NCBI GenBank assembly: GCA_964569425.1
Contig: CAZMVD010000005.1
Span: 20,566 to 84,565, forward strand
Source of the DNA: JACQXM01 sp964569425
GTDB taxonomy: Bacteria > Planctomycetota > Phycisphaerae > UBA1845
Reading direction: 5' to 3'
DNA: 64,000 bases
The notes under the pieces are model-generated. The model saw nothing but the letters and a program-made list of their open reading frames with translations, was not told the origin of the DNA and ran no database searches. Each line of letters opens with the position of its first letter. The stretch's first letter is position 1. Below, piece by piece: positions 17,037 to 26,476 of the stretch. Position numbers and translations under genes: made by a program.

Positions 17037-19124
17037 TTACACCTCCTGCATCGCGCCGTGCAGGCCCGGTACTGGCGGGGTGGCTGCGGTGCGGCTTTCG
17101 CGGTGGGGCAGGCGCACCATGAAGGTGGAGCCGACGCCTTTTTCGCTGATCAACTCGATGTCGCCGCCGTGTCGGCGGACGATTTCGCGGGCGGTGTAGA
17201 GTCCGATGCCGGTTCCGGTTTCGGCCTGCACCGCGGGGTCGCTGGCGCGTGCGAATTTTTCGAAGACGCGGGCCTGGTCGGCCGGGTCGATGCCGATGCC
17301 GTTGTCTTTGAAGGTGATGACCACGGCGTCGGGCGTGTACTGACAGCCGACCACGACGTTCCCGTCGCGCGGGGTGTACTTGATGGCATTGCCCAGGAGG
17401 TTATTGACGACGACGGCGAGTTTGTCGCGGTCGGCGCGGATGGGGTCCATCTTGGGGGGCAGGACCTGCTGGACATCGATGTTTTTTTCGTCGGCGAGTC
17501 CGCGGATGTCGCGCACCGCCTCGCTGAGCAGGGTCTTGAGGTTGACCTGATCGAGGTGGAGGTCGATGCTGCCGACTTCCAGTTGGGAGACGCTGAGAAT
17601 GTCTTCGATGAGGCGCGAGAGCCGGCGTGTTTCCTTGGTGATGACGTTGTAGCATTCGGTGACCACTTTGGGGTCTTCGAACATGCCGCTGGAGAGGGTT
17701 TCGGCGTAGGCGCGGATGTTGGTGAGCGGGGTGCGCAATTCGTGGGTGACCTGGGTGACGAAGTCTTCGCGGGATTTTTCGGCGCGGATCTGCTGGCTGA
17801 CGTCGCGAATGACGACCATGCATTCGCCGTTGCGATGGGCGCGGTGGAGGGGGATGATCCAGACGCGCAACGAGGAGTCGCCGGCGGCGAGGTCTTCGGC
17901 GGCGCCGGTTTCGATGATTTCCGAGCGTACTTCGTAGTTGCCGTCGGGCAGGTGGGCCGCTTTGATGACTTCGAGGATACGAGCGCCGGCGCCGGCCACG
18001 GCGCCGTCGGAAAGGGTGCGGCGGGAATCACCTGGTTTCCAACCCATCAAGTGACACGCAGTGGCATTGGCGAACGCGACGTTGACCTCGTCGGTGACGT
18101 AGAGCATGCCGTCGGGGACGGCGTTGAGGGCCTCGGCGAGTGCGCCGCCGCTGGCGCGCTGCAGCGCCTGGGCCAGTTCCTCCTGGGCGGAGCGGCGGTT
18201 CACGGCTTCGGAGAGTTCCTGGGCGAGGTCAACGAGTTCATTCCACGCGGCGCTGATGGCGTCGTCGGCATCCATGAGCCGCAGGGTCGCGAGGCTGTCG
18301 CGGATGCGGTCGCGATGGGCGCCGAGCCTGCCGGCGATGCGCACGGTTCCGCGCAACTGGCTGCGCAGGCGCCGGTAGAGCACGAACAGCACGCCAAGGG
18401 CCACCAGCACGATGACTGCGGAGTCGGCCTGTCCGGCGAGCGTTGACGTATAGAGGAACGGAGAGGGGAGCTGGGCGTCGACATACAGCGATGCGGCAAA
18501 CGACTCTGCGGGTACGGCATCCGGTTCGGCGGCATCGCCCTTCCAGGCGGCATTGGGACCCGCGACGGCCGTTGTTACGGGTGTCTCCGAGGCTGCCAGG
18601 GGCACACGGATCCTGCGATCGGCCTGGTAGCCGGCCGGTTGTCGAACCTGGCCATATTCCAACGACCGGGGCGGTGGATGATCGGAGGCGGCGGGCGTCT
18701 TGCCGACTTCTGCCAACTGAATGGAGGCCACGACGAAGCCGTCGCGGCGGATCACGCGCAGGTGACGACAAGGATAGTGGGCGGCGAATTCGAACAGTTC
18801 GCGCTGAAACGGGGGCTTGGCGGTCTCGGGTGTTGAATGTGCAGCGGCGTGCGCGGCCAGGCGTTCGGCGAGCAAGCTCAACGCGAATCGGTCGTTGCGT
18901 TCGAGATGTTGCTCCGCCTCGCGGCGAACGGCATTGATTCCGGTGTAGGCTACGGCCCCGAGTCCCAGGAGGTACACGACCACCAAAGACAGTCCGAACC
19001 AGCGGGGGACTTCCTCCGCCATCCAGAACGACTTGAACGTCTCCCAGACTCGTTTTGACAAAGCCGGCTCGCTTTTTGCGCAGGGACAGACTGTTTGGAT
19101 ACCTGGAGGAGTTATCGTTACCAC
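17037..19124 (-). CDS. Membrane sensor histidine kinase with PAS domain
   Basis: Sensor kinase of about 695 residues. It has two membrane helices (about 42-62 and 235-255) around a periplasmic region, then a coiled-coil/PAS section (about 315-430, with LNAVPDGMLYVTDE). The HisKA domain contains VTHELRTPLTNIRAYAETL, with the phosphorylated His near 459. The HATPase domain has an N box (NNLLGNAIKY), a G1 box (DNGIGI) and a G2 box (GTGIGLYTAREI). It heads the long minus-strand cluster and probably controls the CheY-like regulator. GTG 19124 is the longest start; no strong ribosome site is visible, and ATG 19022 is an alternative. A divergent promoter region precedes it. Confidence 0.9.
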   Translation of the reverse strand: MVTITPPGIQTVCPCAKSEPALSKRVWETFKSFWMAEEVPRWFGLSLVVVYLLGLGAVAYTGINAVRREAEQHLERNDRFALSLLAERLAAHAAAHSTPETAKPPFQRELFEFAAHYPCRHLRVIRRDGFVVASIQLAEVGKTPAASDHPPPRSLEYGQVRQPAGYQADRRIRVPLAASETPVTTAVAGPNAAWKGDAAEPDAVPAESFAASLYVDAQLPSPFLYTSTLAGQADSAVIVLVALGVLFVLYRRLRSQLRGTVRIAGRLGAHRDRIRDSLATLRLMDADDAISAAWNELVDLAQELSEAVNRRSAQEELAQALQRASGGALAEALNAVPDGMLYVTDEVNVAFANATACHLMGWKPGDSRRTLSDGAVAGAGARILEVIKAAHLPDGNYEVRSEIIETGAAEDLAAGDSSLRVWIIPLHRAHRNGECMVVIRDVSQQIRAEKSREDFVTQVTHELRTPLTNIRAYAETLSSGMFEDPKVVTECYNVITKETRRLSRLIEDILSVSQLEVGSIDLHLDQVNLKTLLSEAVRDIRGLADEKNIDVQQVLPPKMDPIRADRDKLAVVVNNLLGNAIKYTPRDGNVVVGCQYTPDAVVITFKDNGIGIDPADQARVFEKFARASDPAVQAETGTGIGLYTAREIVRRHGGDIELISEKGVGSTFMVRLPHRESRTAATPPVPGLHGAMQEV

Positions 19125-19411
19125 CAGCGGCGCGCTTAACTTGACGGCGTACGGAATGGGCGCTGAGCCCGATATCGTCGAGCATTTCGGCGCGAAGTGG
19201 GCGGCGGTCGTGGCGCGCTGCCGTCGAACCGACTGAGCATTTCACAGGCGTGCGGTCGAGGGTCGCTGGAGCGGCGGCACCCGCGGCGGCGCGATGCCAT
19301 CAAGCGGTATCCGTGCCGCAGCCGATAACCCCCGATGCGGGAGCGCCCCGGGGGCGCTGCGTTGTGCATCGGGAATCGAGGTCGTTTCGTCGTGGGGCGT
19401 TGGTAGCATCC
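19125..19411. other. Divergent intergenic region
   Basis: This lies between the minus-strand signalling/pilus operon and the plus-strand glycan cluster. It should carry promoters for both, but I see no convincing -35/-10 pair. No open frame here has a recognisable product or a ribosome site. The sequence is GC-rich throughout. Confidence 0.4.
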
Positions 19412-20443
19412 ATGCGCGTGCTGGTTACCGGACATCGCGGTTATTTCGGGTCGGTGCTGTGCGGCGTGTTGCGTGCGGCGCGATTTGACGTGGTCGGTCT
19501 GGATGCGGGCTGGTTTGCAGGGTGCGAATTCGGCCGGGTGCGCGACGAAGTACCGAGTTTCGATTCCGATGTCCGGGATATCGAGTTTACGGACCTGCTT
19601 TCGTTTGATGCGGTGGTTCACCTGGCGGGCCTATCGGACGATGCCTGCGGTGCGGTGGCGCCCCGGTTGACCGAAGAGATCAACACGGAAACGACGGTGC
19701 GCCTGGCCGAGGCGTGCCGGCGGGCGGACGTGTCGCGGCTGGTGTTTGCCTCCTCGTGTGCGGTGTATGGCAGGTCGGGGAACGGCCTGGTGGATGAGTT
19801 TGCGCCGGCGCGTCCCTGTTCGGTGTATGCGGCGAGCAAGCTGCAGAGTGAACGCGCTGTGGCGCGGCTGGGTGATCGCACGTTTGCGCCGGTGATTCTG
19901 CGTCTGGCCACGATGTACGGCGTTTCGCCGCGGTTGCGGCTGGACACGGTGGTCAACGATTTTGTGGCGTCTGCGGTGACGACGGGGCGGATCACCATGC
20001 GGTCGGCCGGGGGCGAATGGCGCCCGCTGGTTCACGTCGAGGATGCGGCGCGGGTCATCGCGCTGGCATTGCAGGCGCCGGCGGATGCGTTGTGCGGGCA
20101 GATCATCAACGTGGCGCGGCGTGAAGAAAACTATCGTGTGATCGACATCGCGGACGCGGTGACGGACCTGGTGTCGCCCTGCGTGCGCTATGGTACGCGT
20201 GATGGTGTGGACGCGAGCAGCTACCGGGTGGATGGGCAGCAGTTGCGGCGGCTGTTCCCCGGGTTTGAGTTTCGCTGGAACCTGGAGCGCGGGATCAAAC
20301 AGCTTCACCAGGCGATGCTGAGCAACGGTGTGACACCGGCGGACTGGCGGGGGGAGCGCTTTCGCCGGTTGCCGCACCTGCTGCGCTTGCAAGAACTGGG
20401 GCTGCTGAGTTCCACGTTGCGTGGCGCACCGATCGCGGCCTGA
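19412..20443 (+). CDS. NAD-dependent sugar epimerase/dehydratase (extended SDR)
   Basis: Extended short-chain dehydrogenase of 343 residues. The Rossmann motif is VTGHRGYFG at the N-terminus, and the catalytic pair YAASK (SVYAASKLQSE, near 140) is present. Such enzymes epimerise or dehydrate nucleotide sugars for surface polysaccharide. The substrate cannot be read from sequence. ATG 19412 (MRVLVTG) is preferred over the frame opening at 19250 because the GxxGxxG motif must start near residue 8. It is the first gene of a six-gene plus-strand glycan cluster ending at 25735. Confidence 0.85.
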   Translation: MRVLVTGHRGYFGSVLCGVLRAARFDVVGLDAGWFAGCEFGRVRDEVPSFDSDVRDIEFTDLLSFDAVVHLAGLSDDACGAVAPRLTEEINTETTVRLAEACRRADVSRLVFASSCAVYGRSGNGLVDEFAPARPCSVYAASKLQSERAVARLGDRTFAPVILRLATMYGVSPRLRLDTVVNDFVASAVTTGRITMRSAGGEWRPLVHVEDAARVIALALQAPADALCGQIINVARREENYRVIDIADAVTDLVSPCVRYGTRDGVDASSYRVDGQQLRRLFPGFEFRWNLERGIKQLHQAMLSNGVTPADWRGERFRRLPHLLRLQELGLLSSTLRGAPIAA

Positions 20444-20482
20444 GGCGAGGCGGTGTGTTTACGCTCAACCGGGCGTGATTTC

Positions 20483-21661
20483 ATGTCATTGCGCATTCTG
20501 CTGGTCCAGACTTTTTATCCCGAGTTTCTCCAGACGCTGTACGCGGCGGAGCCGGATCTCAGCCGGCAGGCATTCGCCGGGCAGCAGGGGCGCGTGTTCG
20601 AGACATTCTTTGGCGTGGGCGACGCCTACTCGCACCATCTTCGCGCGCTGGGATGGGAGGCGGCGGAGGTGATCTGCAATGCCGACGTGCTGCAGGAACG
20701 GTGGGCGTTGGAACACGATCTTGCGCTGGTCGGGAATGTGCACGATCGGCGCCGGCAGATCGTGGCGGCGCAGGTCGCGGCGTATCGACCGGACGTGTTA
20801 TACGTTTTTGAATGGAGCCCGCTGGGCGACGGCTTTCTGGCAGACATGAGAGGGCGCGTCGGGCTGCTGGTGGGACAGATTGCTTCTCCGTTGCCGGTCA
20901 ATCGAACGTTCGCGGCGTACCACCTGATGGTGTCTTCGTGGCCGCCGATCGTGGACCATTTTCGCGCGCAGGGGCAAGGGGGCGAGTACCTGCGCCTGGG
21001 CTTCGACGAGCGCGTGCTGAACTGGCTGGAAGCGCGCTGGCCGCGCGAGGGGGTCACGTTTGTGGGCGGGTTTGCGCCATCGCACCCGGACCGCGCGGCG
21101 TGGCTGGAGCACGTGCTGCGGACGCATGACGTCGACGTGTACGGTTACGGCGTGGCGCAGACGGCAACGGATTCGCCGATCCGGGCGCGGCATCGCGGGG
21201 AGGTGTGGGGCCGGCGGATGTACGAGGTGCTTGCGCAATCGCGCATTACCTTGAACCGCCATGCGCGGATCGACGTGCGCGGCCGGGTCAGCACGGCGTA
21301 CGCCAACAACATGCGGCTGTATGAAGCGACGGGCGTGGGCACGTGCCTGGTGACGGAGCATCGTCCCCATCTGCGCGAGTTGTTTGAAGCCGGTGTCGAG
21401 GTGGTGGCTTATGAAGACGAGGCCGACTGTATCGAGAAGGTTCGCTATTACCTGGAGCACGACGACGAACGGGCGGCCGTCGCCCGGGCCGGGCAGCGGC
21501 GCACCCTGCGGGATCACACTTACGCGCAGAGGATGAGCGAGCTGGACGGCATTCTGCGGCGTCACCTGGCGGACCGGGCGTGCCACTCGCGTCGGGGCGA
21601 CGTGGGGTTGGCGGGCACGGGGGACAATCGATTGTGGGCCGCGCCGCCGACCTGCCGATAA
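20483..21661 (+). CDS. CgeB-like glycosyltransferase
   Basis: Protein of 392 residues. The N-terminal region (MSLRILLVQTFYPEF) and the C-terminal half are typical of CgeB-like (Glyco_trans_1_2) transferases, with EVLAQSRITLNRH and the acceptor-type stretch RLYEATGVGTCLVTEHRPHLRELF. It is predicted to add a sugar to a surface polymer. ATG 20483 was preferred to 20453 because MSLRILL begins the Rossmann-like strand. It is followed nine bases later by an FkbM methyltransferase gene. The acceptor and donor are unknown. Confidence 0.75.
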   Translation: MSLRILLVQTFYPEFLQTLYAAEPDLSRQAFAGQQGRVFETFFGVGDAYSHHLRALGWEAAEVICNADVLQERWALEHDLALVGNVHDRRRQIVAAQVAAYRPDVLYVFEWSPLGDGFLADMRGRVGLLVGQIASPLPVNRTFAAYHLMVSSWPPIVDHFRAQGQGGEYLRLGFDERVLNWLEARWPREGVTFVGGFAPSHPDRAAWLEHVLRTHDVDVYGYGVAQTATDSPIRARHRGEVWGRRMYEVLAQSRITLNRHARIDVRGRVSTAYANNMRLYEATGVGTCLVTEHRPHLRELFEAGVEVVAYEDEADCIEKVRYYLEHDDERAAVARAGQRRTLRDHTYAQRMSELDGILRRHLADRACHSRRGDVGLAGTGDNRLWAAPPTCR

Positions 21662-21670
21662 CCCCTATGT

Positions 21671-22468
21671 ATGGTTCCCTTGCGCCCAGCGGATGAACCC
21701 CTTTCGGAAATGCGTCGCCGGCTTTTCCAGGAGCCGTGCGCGCTCGATGAATCGCATTGGGAACCATGCGATGAGTTCACGGTTCGCATCAACGACGGGC
21801 CCAATTACTACATTCTGTACAAGGATATTTTTCGCCGGCGGATTTATCAGTTTGAGAGTTTGCGCAGTGACCCGCGCATTCTGGACTGCGGCAGCAACAT
21901 CGGACTGTCGGTCCTTTTCTTCAAACAGGCCTACCCGGCGGCGCGGATCACGGCGTTTGAGCCGGATCCGGAAGTTCTGCCGCTACTGCGCGAAAACCTG
22001 TCACACAACGGCTTCGAAGACGTGGAGGTAGTTCCGGCGGCGCTGGCCACGCGGCGGCAGCGGGTGACGATGGTGGCCGACGGTAAGTATGCCAGCAGCC
22101 TGGTTCAGTATGCGGCGGGCGGGGACCTGCCCACGACGACGCGAACCGTGGAGGCGGTGCGGCTGCGCGACTACCTGACTGAGCCGATCGATTTTCTGAA
22201 GATGAACATCGAAGGGGCGGAGGCAGACGTGCTGGCGGACAGTGCGGATCGCCTGCACCGGGTGCGCGCCATGGCGGTGGAGTATCACCACCTGCCGGGT
22301 TTGAGGCGATCGCTGCACGAGATGCTGGCGCTGCTGGCGCGAACCGGATTCGACTATGTGATTCACGATTTCGACGCCGAGACCAACCCGCGCTCTCAGC
22401 CGCCGTTCCGGCTTCATGCGGATACGCGTTACTTCCTGCTCATTTATGCGCAGCAGCGGGACGATTGA
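21671..22468 (+). CDS. FkbM-family methyltransferase
   Basis: SAM-dependent methyltransferase of 265 residues. Motif I is ILDCGSNIGLSVLFF (about 75-90), motif II region ITAFEPDPEV follows, and a DFLKMNIEGAEADVL segment (about 175) is the FkbM hallmark. FkbM enzymes O-methylate sugars in polysaccharides and in macrolides. It sits in a glycan cluster, so sugar O-methylation is the likely role. The stop overlaps the next gene's TTG start by a few bases (TTGA). Confidence 0.87.
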   Translation: MVPLRPADEPLSEMRRRLFQEPCALDESHWEPCDEFTVRINDGPNYYILYKDIFRRRIYQFESLRSDPRILDCGSNIGLSVLFFKQAYPAARITAFEPDPEVLPLLRENLSHNGFEDVEVVPAALATRRQRVTMVADGKYASSLVQYAAGGDLPTTTRTVEAVRLRDYLTEPIDFLKMNIEGAEADVLADSADRLHRVRAMAVEYHHLPGLRRSLHEMLALLARTGFDYVIHDFDAETNPRSQPPFRLHADTRYFLLIYAQQRDD

Positions 22469-23241
22469 GCCCACCGGCCGGTGAACTGGAGTACATGGCG
22501 ATGACCGTCAAGGACCATCCACGGCGGCGCGTTTCCAGCGATTCCCGTCCGGCGGCGACGGAGGCGACTCCCCCGCCCGGCGCGGTGGACTTTGGGCAAT
22601 TGCGCCGCGGCGCGCCGGTCAGCCGCGTGTTCGGGTTTGATCGCGGCTGCTGCATCGACCGCTATTACATCCATCGCTTTCTTTCGGAACACGCGGCGGA
22701 TATTCGGGGGCGGGTGCTGGAAATCGCCGAGAACCACTACACGCACATCTACGGCGGCGACCGGGTGACACGCAGCGACGTGCTTCACGTGGCGGCGGGT
22801 CATCGTCGGGCCACGATTGTGGACGACCTGACCAGCGGCGCGACCATGGCCGACGATACTTTTGACTGCGTGATTCTCACGCAGACGCTGCAGCACATAT
22901 TCGATACGCGGGCCGTGTTGCGGACCGTGCATCGGATTCTGCGGCCGGGGGGAGCGGCGCTGGTGACGGTGCCGGGCATCAGCCAGATCAGCCGGTACGA
23001 CATGGATCGCTGGGGCGATTTCTGGCGTTTTACGACGCTGTCGCTGCAACGGCTGTTCGAGGAGGTTTTTGCGGCGGGGTCGTTGGACGTACAGGCACAC
23101 GGCAACGTACTGGCGGCGGTGGCCTTTCTGCACGGCCTGTCGGCGGACGAATTGCGTGATGAAGAACTGGATGCGCGGGACCCGGATTACCAGGTTTTGT
23201 TGACGGTCCGCGCGGTGAAATCGGCGTCGGAGTCCCCTTGA
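22465..23241 (+). CDS. Class I SAM-dependent methyltransferase
   Basis: Methyltransferase of up to 258 residues. After a variable N-terminus come RGRVLEIAENHYTH (motif I, atypical with no GxGxG), a SDVLHV segment, and ADDTFDCVILTQTLQHI (motif IV/V region), followed by LRPGGAALVTVPG. This is a Methyltransf_11 pattern. TTG 22465 forms a TTGA overlap with the FkbM gene; ATG 22495 is the alternative. It probably modifies the same glycan as its neighbours. The substrate is unknown. Confidence 0.75.
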   Translation: MSPPAGELEYMAMTVKDHPRRRVSSDSRPAATEATPPPGAVDFGQLRRGAPVSRVFGFDRGCCIDRYYIHRFLSEHAADIRGRVLEIAENHYTHIYGGDRVTRSDVLHVAAGHRRATIVDDLTSGATMADDTFDCVILTQTLQHIFDTRAVLRTVHRILRPGGAALVTVPGISQISRYDMDRWGDFWRFTTLSLQRLFEEVFAAGSLDVQAHGNVLAAVAFLHGLSADELRDEELDARDPDYQVLLTVRAVKSASESP

Positions 23242-24294
23242 ATGTCCACGATGGTTGCAGCGCCTGCGTCGCTTGGTCCGTCGCGCCGGCGCAGCGAGCG
23301 CTTGGGCGCTACGATATTGCTCTATCACCGGGTGGCCGAGGCGGAGTCGGATCCGCAGTTGCTCTGCGTGGCGCCGGCGCGGTTCGCCGAACACTTGGAC
23401 GCACTGCGCCGGAACTATCATCCGCTGTCGTTGGGCGCGCTGGTTGGCGGGCTGCGCGAGGGCGTGGTGCCGGCCAACGCGGTGGCGGTCACGTTTGACG
23501 ACGGGTACGCGGACAACTACACGCACGCGCTTCCCCTGCTGAGGCGGTATGACGTCGGGGCGACGGTGTTCGTTGCCAGCGACTACCTCAGCGGGGCGCG
23601 GGAGTTCTGGTGGGACGAGCTGGAGCAGTTGCTTCTGGGCCCGGCCACGATGCCGCGCCGATGGCAATTGGATGTCGCGGGTGAGGCATTCGACTTTGAA
23701 GCCGGCGGAGCTTGTGATGAGGTCCGCGTTGAGGCCGCGGAGTACCGGGGGTGGTCGGTGGCGCGCAGAGACGACCCCACCCCGGCACACCGGGCTTATC
23801 GAGAGCTGTTTGCGCGGTTGCGGCCGCTCCGGGATGAGGTGCGCCGGGGCGTGTTAACTGCGCTGTCCAGCGCGCTGGGAAGGCGCCGCACGATTCGGCC
23901 GACGCATCGTCCGTTGACCGCCGGGGAACTGATCGACCTGGCCCAATGTGAACTGATCGAGATCGGCGGGCACACGGAGACGCATCCGGTCCTCTCGAGG
24001 CAATCGGCGGCGGCGCAGGCTCAGGAGATTCGCGGGTGCCGTGCGACGCTGGAGGGCATGGTGGGACGGAGCGTGCATGCGTTTTCCTATCCATTCGGGA
24101 CGCGGCATGATTATGCACCGGCGACGACGGAGATGGTGCGCGACGCGGGCTTTCGCTATGCGTGCTCGAATTTCCCGGGGCTGGTTCCCGCCGGGTCGGA
24201 TTGTTTTCAGCTTCCGCGCATGCTGGTTCGCGACTGGGACGGCGACACGTTGCTGAAGCGGCTGCGCGGAGAGCACGCTGTTGCCGGGCGATAA
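23242..24294 (+). CDS. Polysaccharide deacetylase (NodB homology)
   Basis: Carbohydrate esterase family 4-like protein of 350 residues. The NodB domain shows motif 1 TFDDGYADN (about 93-101) and motif 2 HTETHP (about 244), the metal-binding aspartate/histidine set, plus a C-terminal stretch FSYPFG. It would remove N-acetyl groups from a glycan backbone. ATG 23242 immediately follows the preceding stop codon. The N-terminus has no clear signal peptide, so cytoplasmic or peripheral location is possible. The last 14 bases overlap the next gene. Confidence 0.87.
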   Translation: MSTMVAAPASLGPSRRRSERLGATILLYHRVAEAESDPQLLCVAPARFAEHLDALRRNYHPLSLGALVGGLREGVVPANAVAVTFDDGYADNYTHALPLLRRYDVGATVFVASDYLSGAREFWWDELEQLLLGPATMPRRWQLDVAGEAFDFEAGGACDEVRVEAAEYRGWSVARRDDPTPAHRAYRELFARLRPLRDEVRRGVLTALSSALGRRRTIRPTHRPLTAGELIDLAQCELIEIGGHTETHPVLSRQSAAAQAQEIRGCRATLEGMVGRSVHAFSYPFGTRHDYAPATTEMVRDAGFRYACSNFPGLVPAGSDCFQLPRMLVRDWDGDTLLKRLRGEHAVAGR

Positions 24295-25735
24295 GCTCCA
24301 AATTCTGCAAGTGAACACGCGCGACGCGGGCGGCGGCGCAGAGCGTGTGGCCTTTGACCTTTTTCGATCCTATCGCGCGGGCGGGCAAACCTCTCAACTG
24401 GTCGTGGGGTTCAAGCGCAGCGGTGACCCCGACGTGCGGACCATGGGGCATGGGCTTGCGACGAACCGGTGGTCGGCGTGGTGGTGGCGATGGCATGAGC
24501 GTATGCAGCCGTGGTATGGCCGGTCGCGGACCGTGCGGCGGCTTTGTCGATGGGCTCAGGCGCTGGCGGCGCCGCGGGGCGTGGTCGATCGCTTTCGGGG
24601 AGTGGAGGATTTTCATTACCCGGGCGCGCGGCGGCTGCTCGCGAACGGCCAGCCGGACCTGGTACACCTCCACAACCTGCATGGCGGGTACTTCGACCTG
24701 CGCGTGCTGCCGGAACTGTGTCGCCGCGTTCCGGTTTTCCTGACGTTGCACGACGCGTGGCTGTTGAGCGGGCACTGTGCCCATTCGCTGGCGTGCGATC
24801 GGTGGCGCGGCGGCTGCGGCGATTGCCCCGATCTATCGCTGTATCCAGCGGTGCGGCGCGACGTCACGGCCTTCAACTGGGAGCGTAAGCGCGCAATCTT
24901 CTCGCAGTGCCGGCTCCGTGTCGCTACGCCCTGCCGGTGGCTGATGGACCGGGTGGCGGATTCCCTGCTTGCGCCGGCGATCGTGGAGCGGCGGGTGATT
25001 CCCTATGGGGTGGATCTGACGGTGTTTCGGCCCGGCCAGCGTGCGGCGGCGCGGAGCGCGCTGGGGCTCGACCCGGACGCGATTATCCTGCTGTTTGCCG
25101 CGGCAGGCATACGACGCAACCCGTGGAAGGACTACGAGATGCTCCGTGCGGCTGTGGCCCGTCTGGGGGCGCTGCGACGGGATCGCCCCATCATCTTCCT
25201 GGCGCTGGGGGAGGACGGAAAAAGTGAGTCCGTCGGGGGCGCCCGGGTTCAGTTCGTACCGTTTGAACTCGATCCGCGGCGGGTGGCGCATTATTACCAG
25301 GCCGCGGATGTGTACTTGCACGCCAGCCGGGCGGATACGTTTCCCAACGCCGTACTGGAGGCGCTGGCCTGTGGCACGCCGGTAGTGGCGACCGCGGTGG
25401 GCGGCATCGCCGAGCAGATTCGTTCGCCGGGCGATTATCTCGGCGGGGCGAGCGCGGTGACAGGTGCTTGCGCCGATGAGCCGCCGACCGGGTTTTTGGT
25501 TCCGGGGGGCGATGCTGGTGCGATGGCGCATGCCGTCGATCGGCTGATCGGTGACGGCGAGCTGCATCGACGGATGGCCGGGAATGCGGCGGCGGACGGT
25601 CGCGCGCGGTTCGATCTGAGGCGGCACGCCGGTGATTACTTGCGCTGGTACGCTGAGGTTCGGGGACGAAACGAGGGGAGGGCGTTGGGGGCGGGGGTTC
25701 GATCGGCGGCGGCGCCCGAGCCGGTCGCTGTGTAA
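24281..25735 (+). CDS. GT4-family glycosyltransferase
   Basis: GT-B glycosyltransferase of 484 residues. The N-terminus LQVNTRDAGGGAERVAFDL is the GT4 glycine-rich acceptor-side loop. The C-terminal donor-binding region has ADTFPNAVLEALACGTPVVAT, holding the E-x7-E motif (about 351-380). Translation starts at TTG 24281, inside the deacetylase stop region, so it is coupled to it. No nearer ATG fits the N-terminal strand. It closes the glycan cluster; rsmG follows 66 bases on. Confidence 0.87.
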   Translation: MPGDKLQILQVNTRDAGGGAERVAFDLFRSYRAGGQTSQLVVGFKRSGDPDVRTMGHGLATNRWSAWWWRWHERMQPWYGRSRTVRRLCRWAQALAAPRGVVDRFRGVEDFHYPGARRLLANGQPDLVHLHNLHGGYFDLRVLPELCRRVPVFLTLHDAWLLSGHCAHSLACDRWRGGCGDCPDLSLYPAVRRDVTAFNWERKRAIFSQCRLRVATPCRWLMDRVADSLLAPAIVERRVIPYGVDLTVFRPGQRAAARSALGLDPDAIILLFAAAGIRRNPWKDYEMLRAAVARLGALRRDRPIIFLALGEDGKSESVGGARVQFVPFELDPRRVAHYYQAADVYLHASRADTFPNAVLEALACGTPVVATAVGGIAEQIRSPGDYLGGASAVTGACADEPPTGFLVPGGDAGAMAHAVDRLIGDGELHRRMAGNAAADGRARFDLRRHAGDYLRWYAEVRGRNEGRALGAGVRSAAAPEPVAV

Positions 25736-25801
25736 GGGCGGCGACGGCGCCAATCTTCCGGTCCACTTTCCGAGATCCATTCGCTACGCGATCATGCCGG
25801 C

Positions 25802-26476
25802 ATGGATGATCAAAGCACGTTGTTCCTGGATGCCTTGCGTGCAGCGCTGTCCCGCTGGGACGTGGCCATGGACAGTGCGCAGGCGCAACTGCTGTGGGCG
25901 CATTATTCGCGCATGATCGAAGTCAACCAGGTCATGAATCTGACGCGGGTGACGGAACCGGTGGAGGCCGCCATCAAGCACTATGCGGATTCGCTGGCGG
26001 TGTTGCCGTGTGTGCGGGAGCGTGAGTTCCGCGTGGAGAACGTGCTTGACGTGGGCACGGGGGCGGGTTTTCCGGCGGTTCCGATCGCGGTGCTGCGCCG
26101 GGATTGGGCCGTGACGGCGATCGACGGCACGGCCAAGAAGGCGCGGTTCGTGGCGTCGATGGCGGAGGAACTGTCGTTGCCCAACCTGCACGCGGTGCAC
26201 GCGCACTCTGTCCACTGGTCGGCGGAGGAGCCTTTTACTTTGGTTCTGGCGCGGGCGACGGGGCCGCTGGGCAAGTGCCTGGCGCAGGTGGCGGGACACG
26301 CGGCGCGGGGGGGCGTGGTCATCGTTTTCAAAACGGCCCATGTGGATGCCAGCGAGCGGAAAGAGGCGCAGGCGCTGGCGCGGGAACTACGGTTGCGCGC
26401 CTTGGAGCCATTTGCATATACGTTGGAATTGCGGGACCAGCGGATCGAACGGCTGCTGTTTCTCTTTCGGCGATGA
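25802..26476 (+). CDS. rsmG: 16S rRNA (guanine527-N7)-methyltransferase
   Basis: Cytoplasmic rRNA methyltransferase of 224 residues that modifies G527 of 16S rRNA near the decoding site. The N-terminal helix has YSRMIEVNQVMNLTRV, a GidB hallmark. The SAM site LDVGTGAGFPAVPIAV (about 81-97) and IDGTAKKARF follow. Length matches the family. It sits alone in the plus-strand stretch, not next to gidA or parAB genes, so no replication-origin context is visible. Confidence 0.95.
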   Translation: MDDQSTLFLDALRAALSRWDVAMDSAQAQLLWAHYSRMIEVNQVMNLTRVTEPVEAAIKHYADSLAVLPCVREREFRVENVLDVGTGAGFPAVPIAVLRRDWAVTAIDGTAKKARFVASMAEELSLPNLHAVHAHSVHWSAEEPFTLVLARATGPLGKCLAQVAGHAARGGVVIVFKTAHVDASERKEAQALARELRLRALEPFAYTLELRDQRIERLLFLFRR

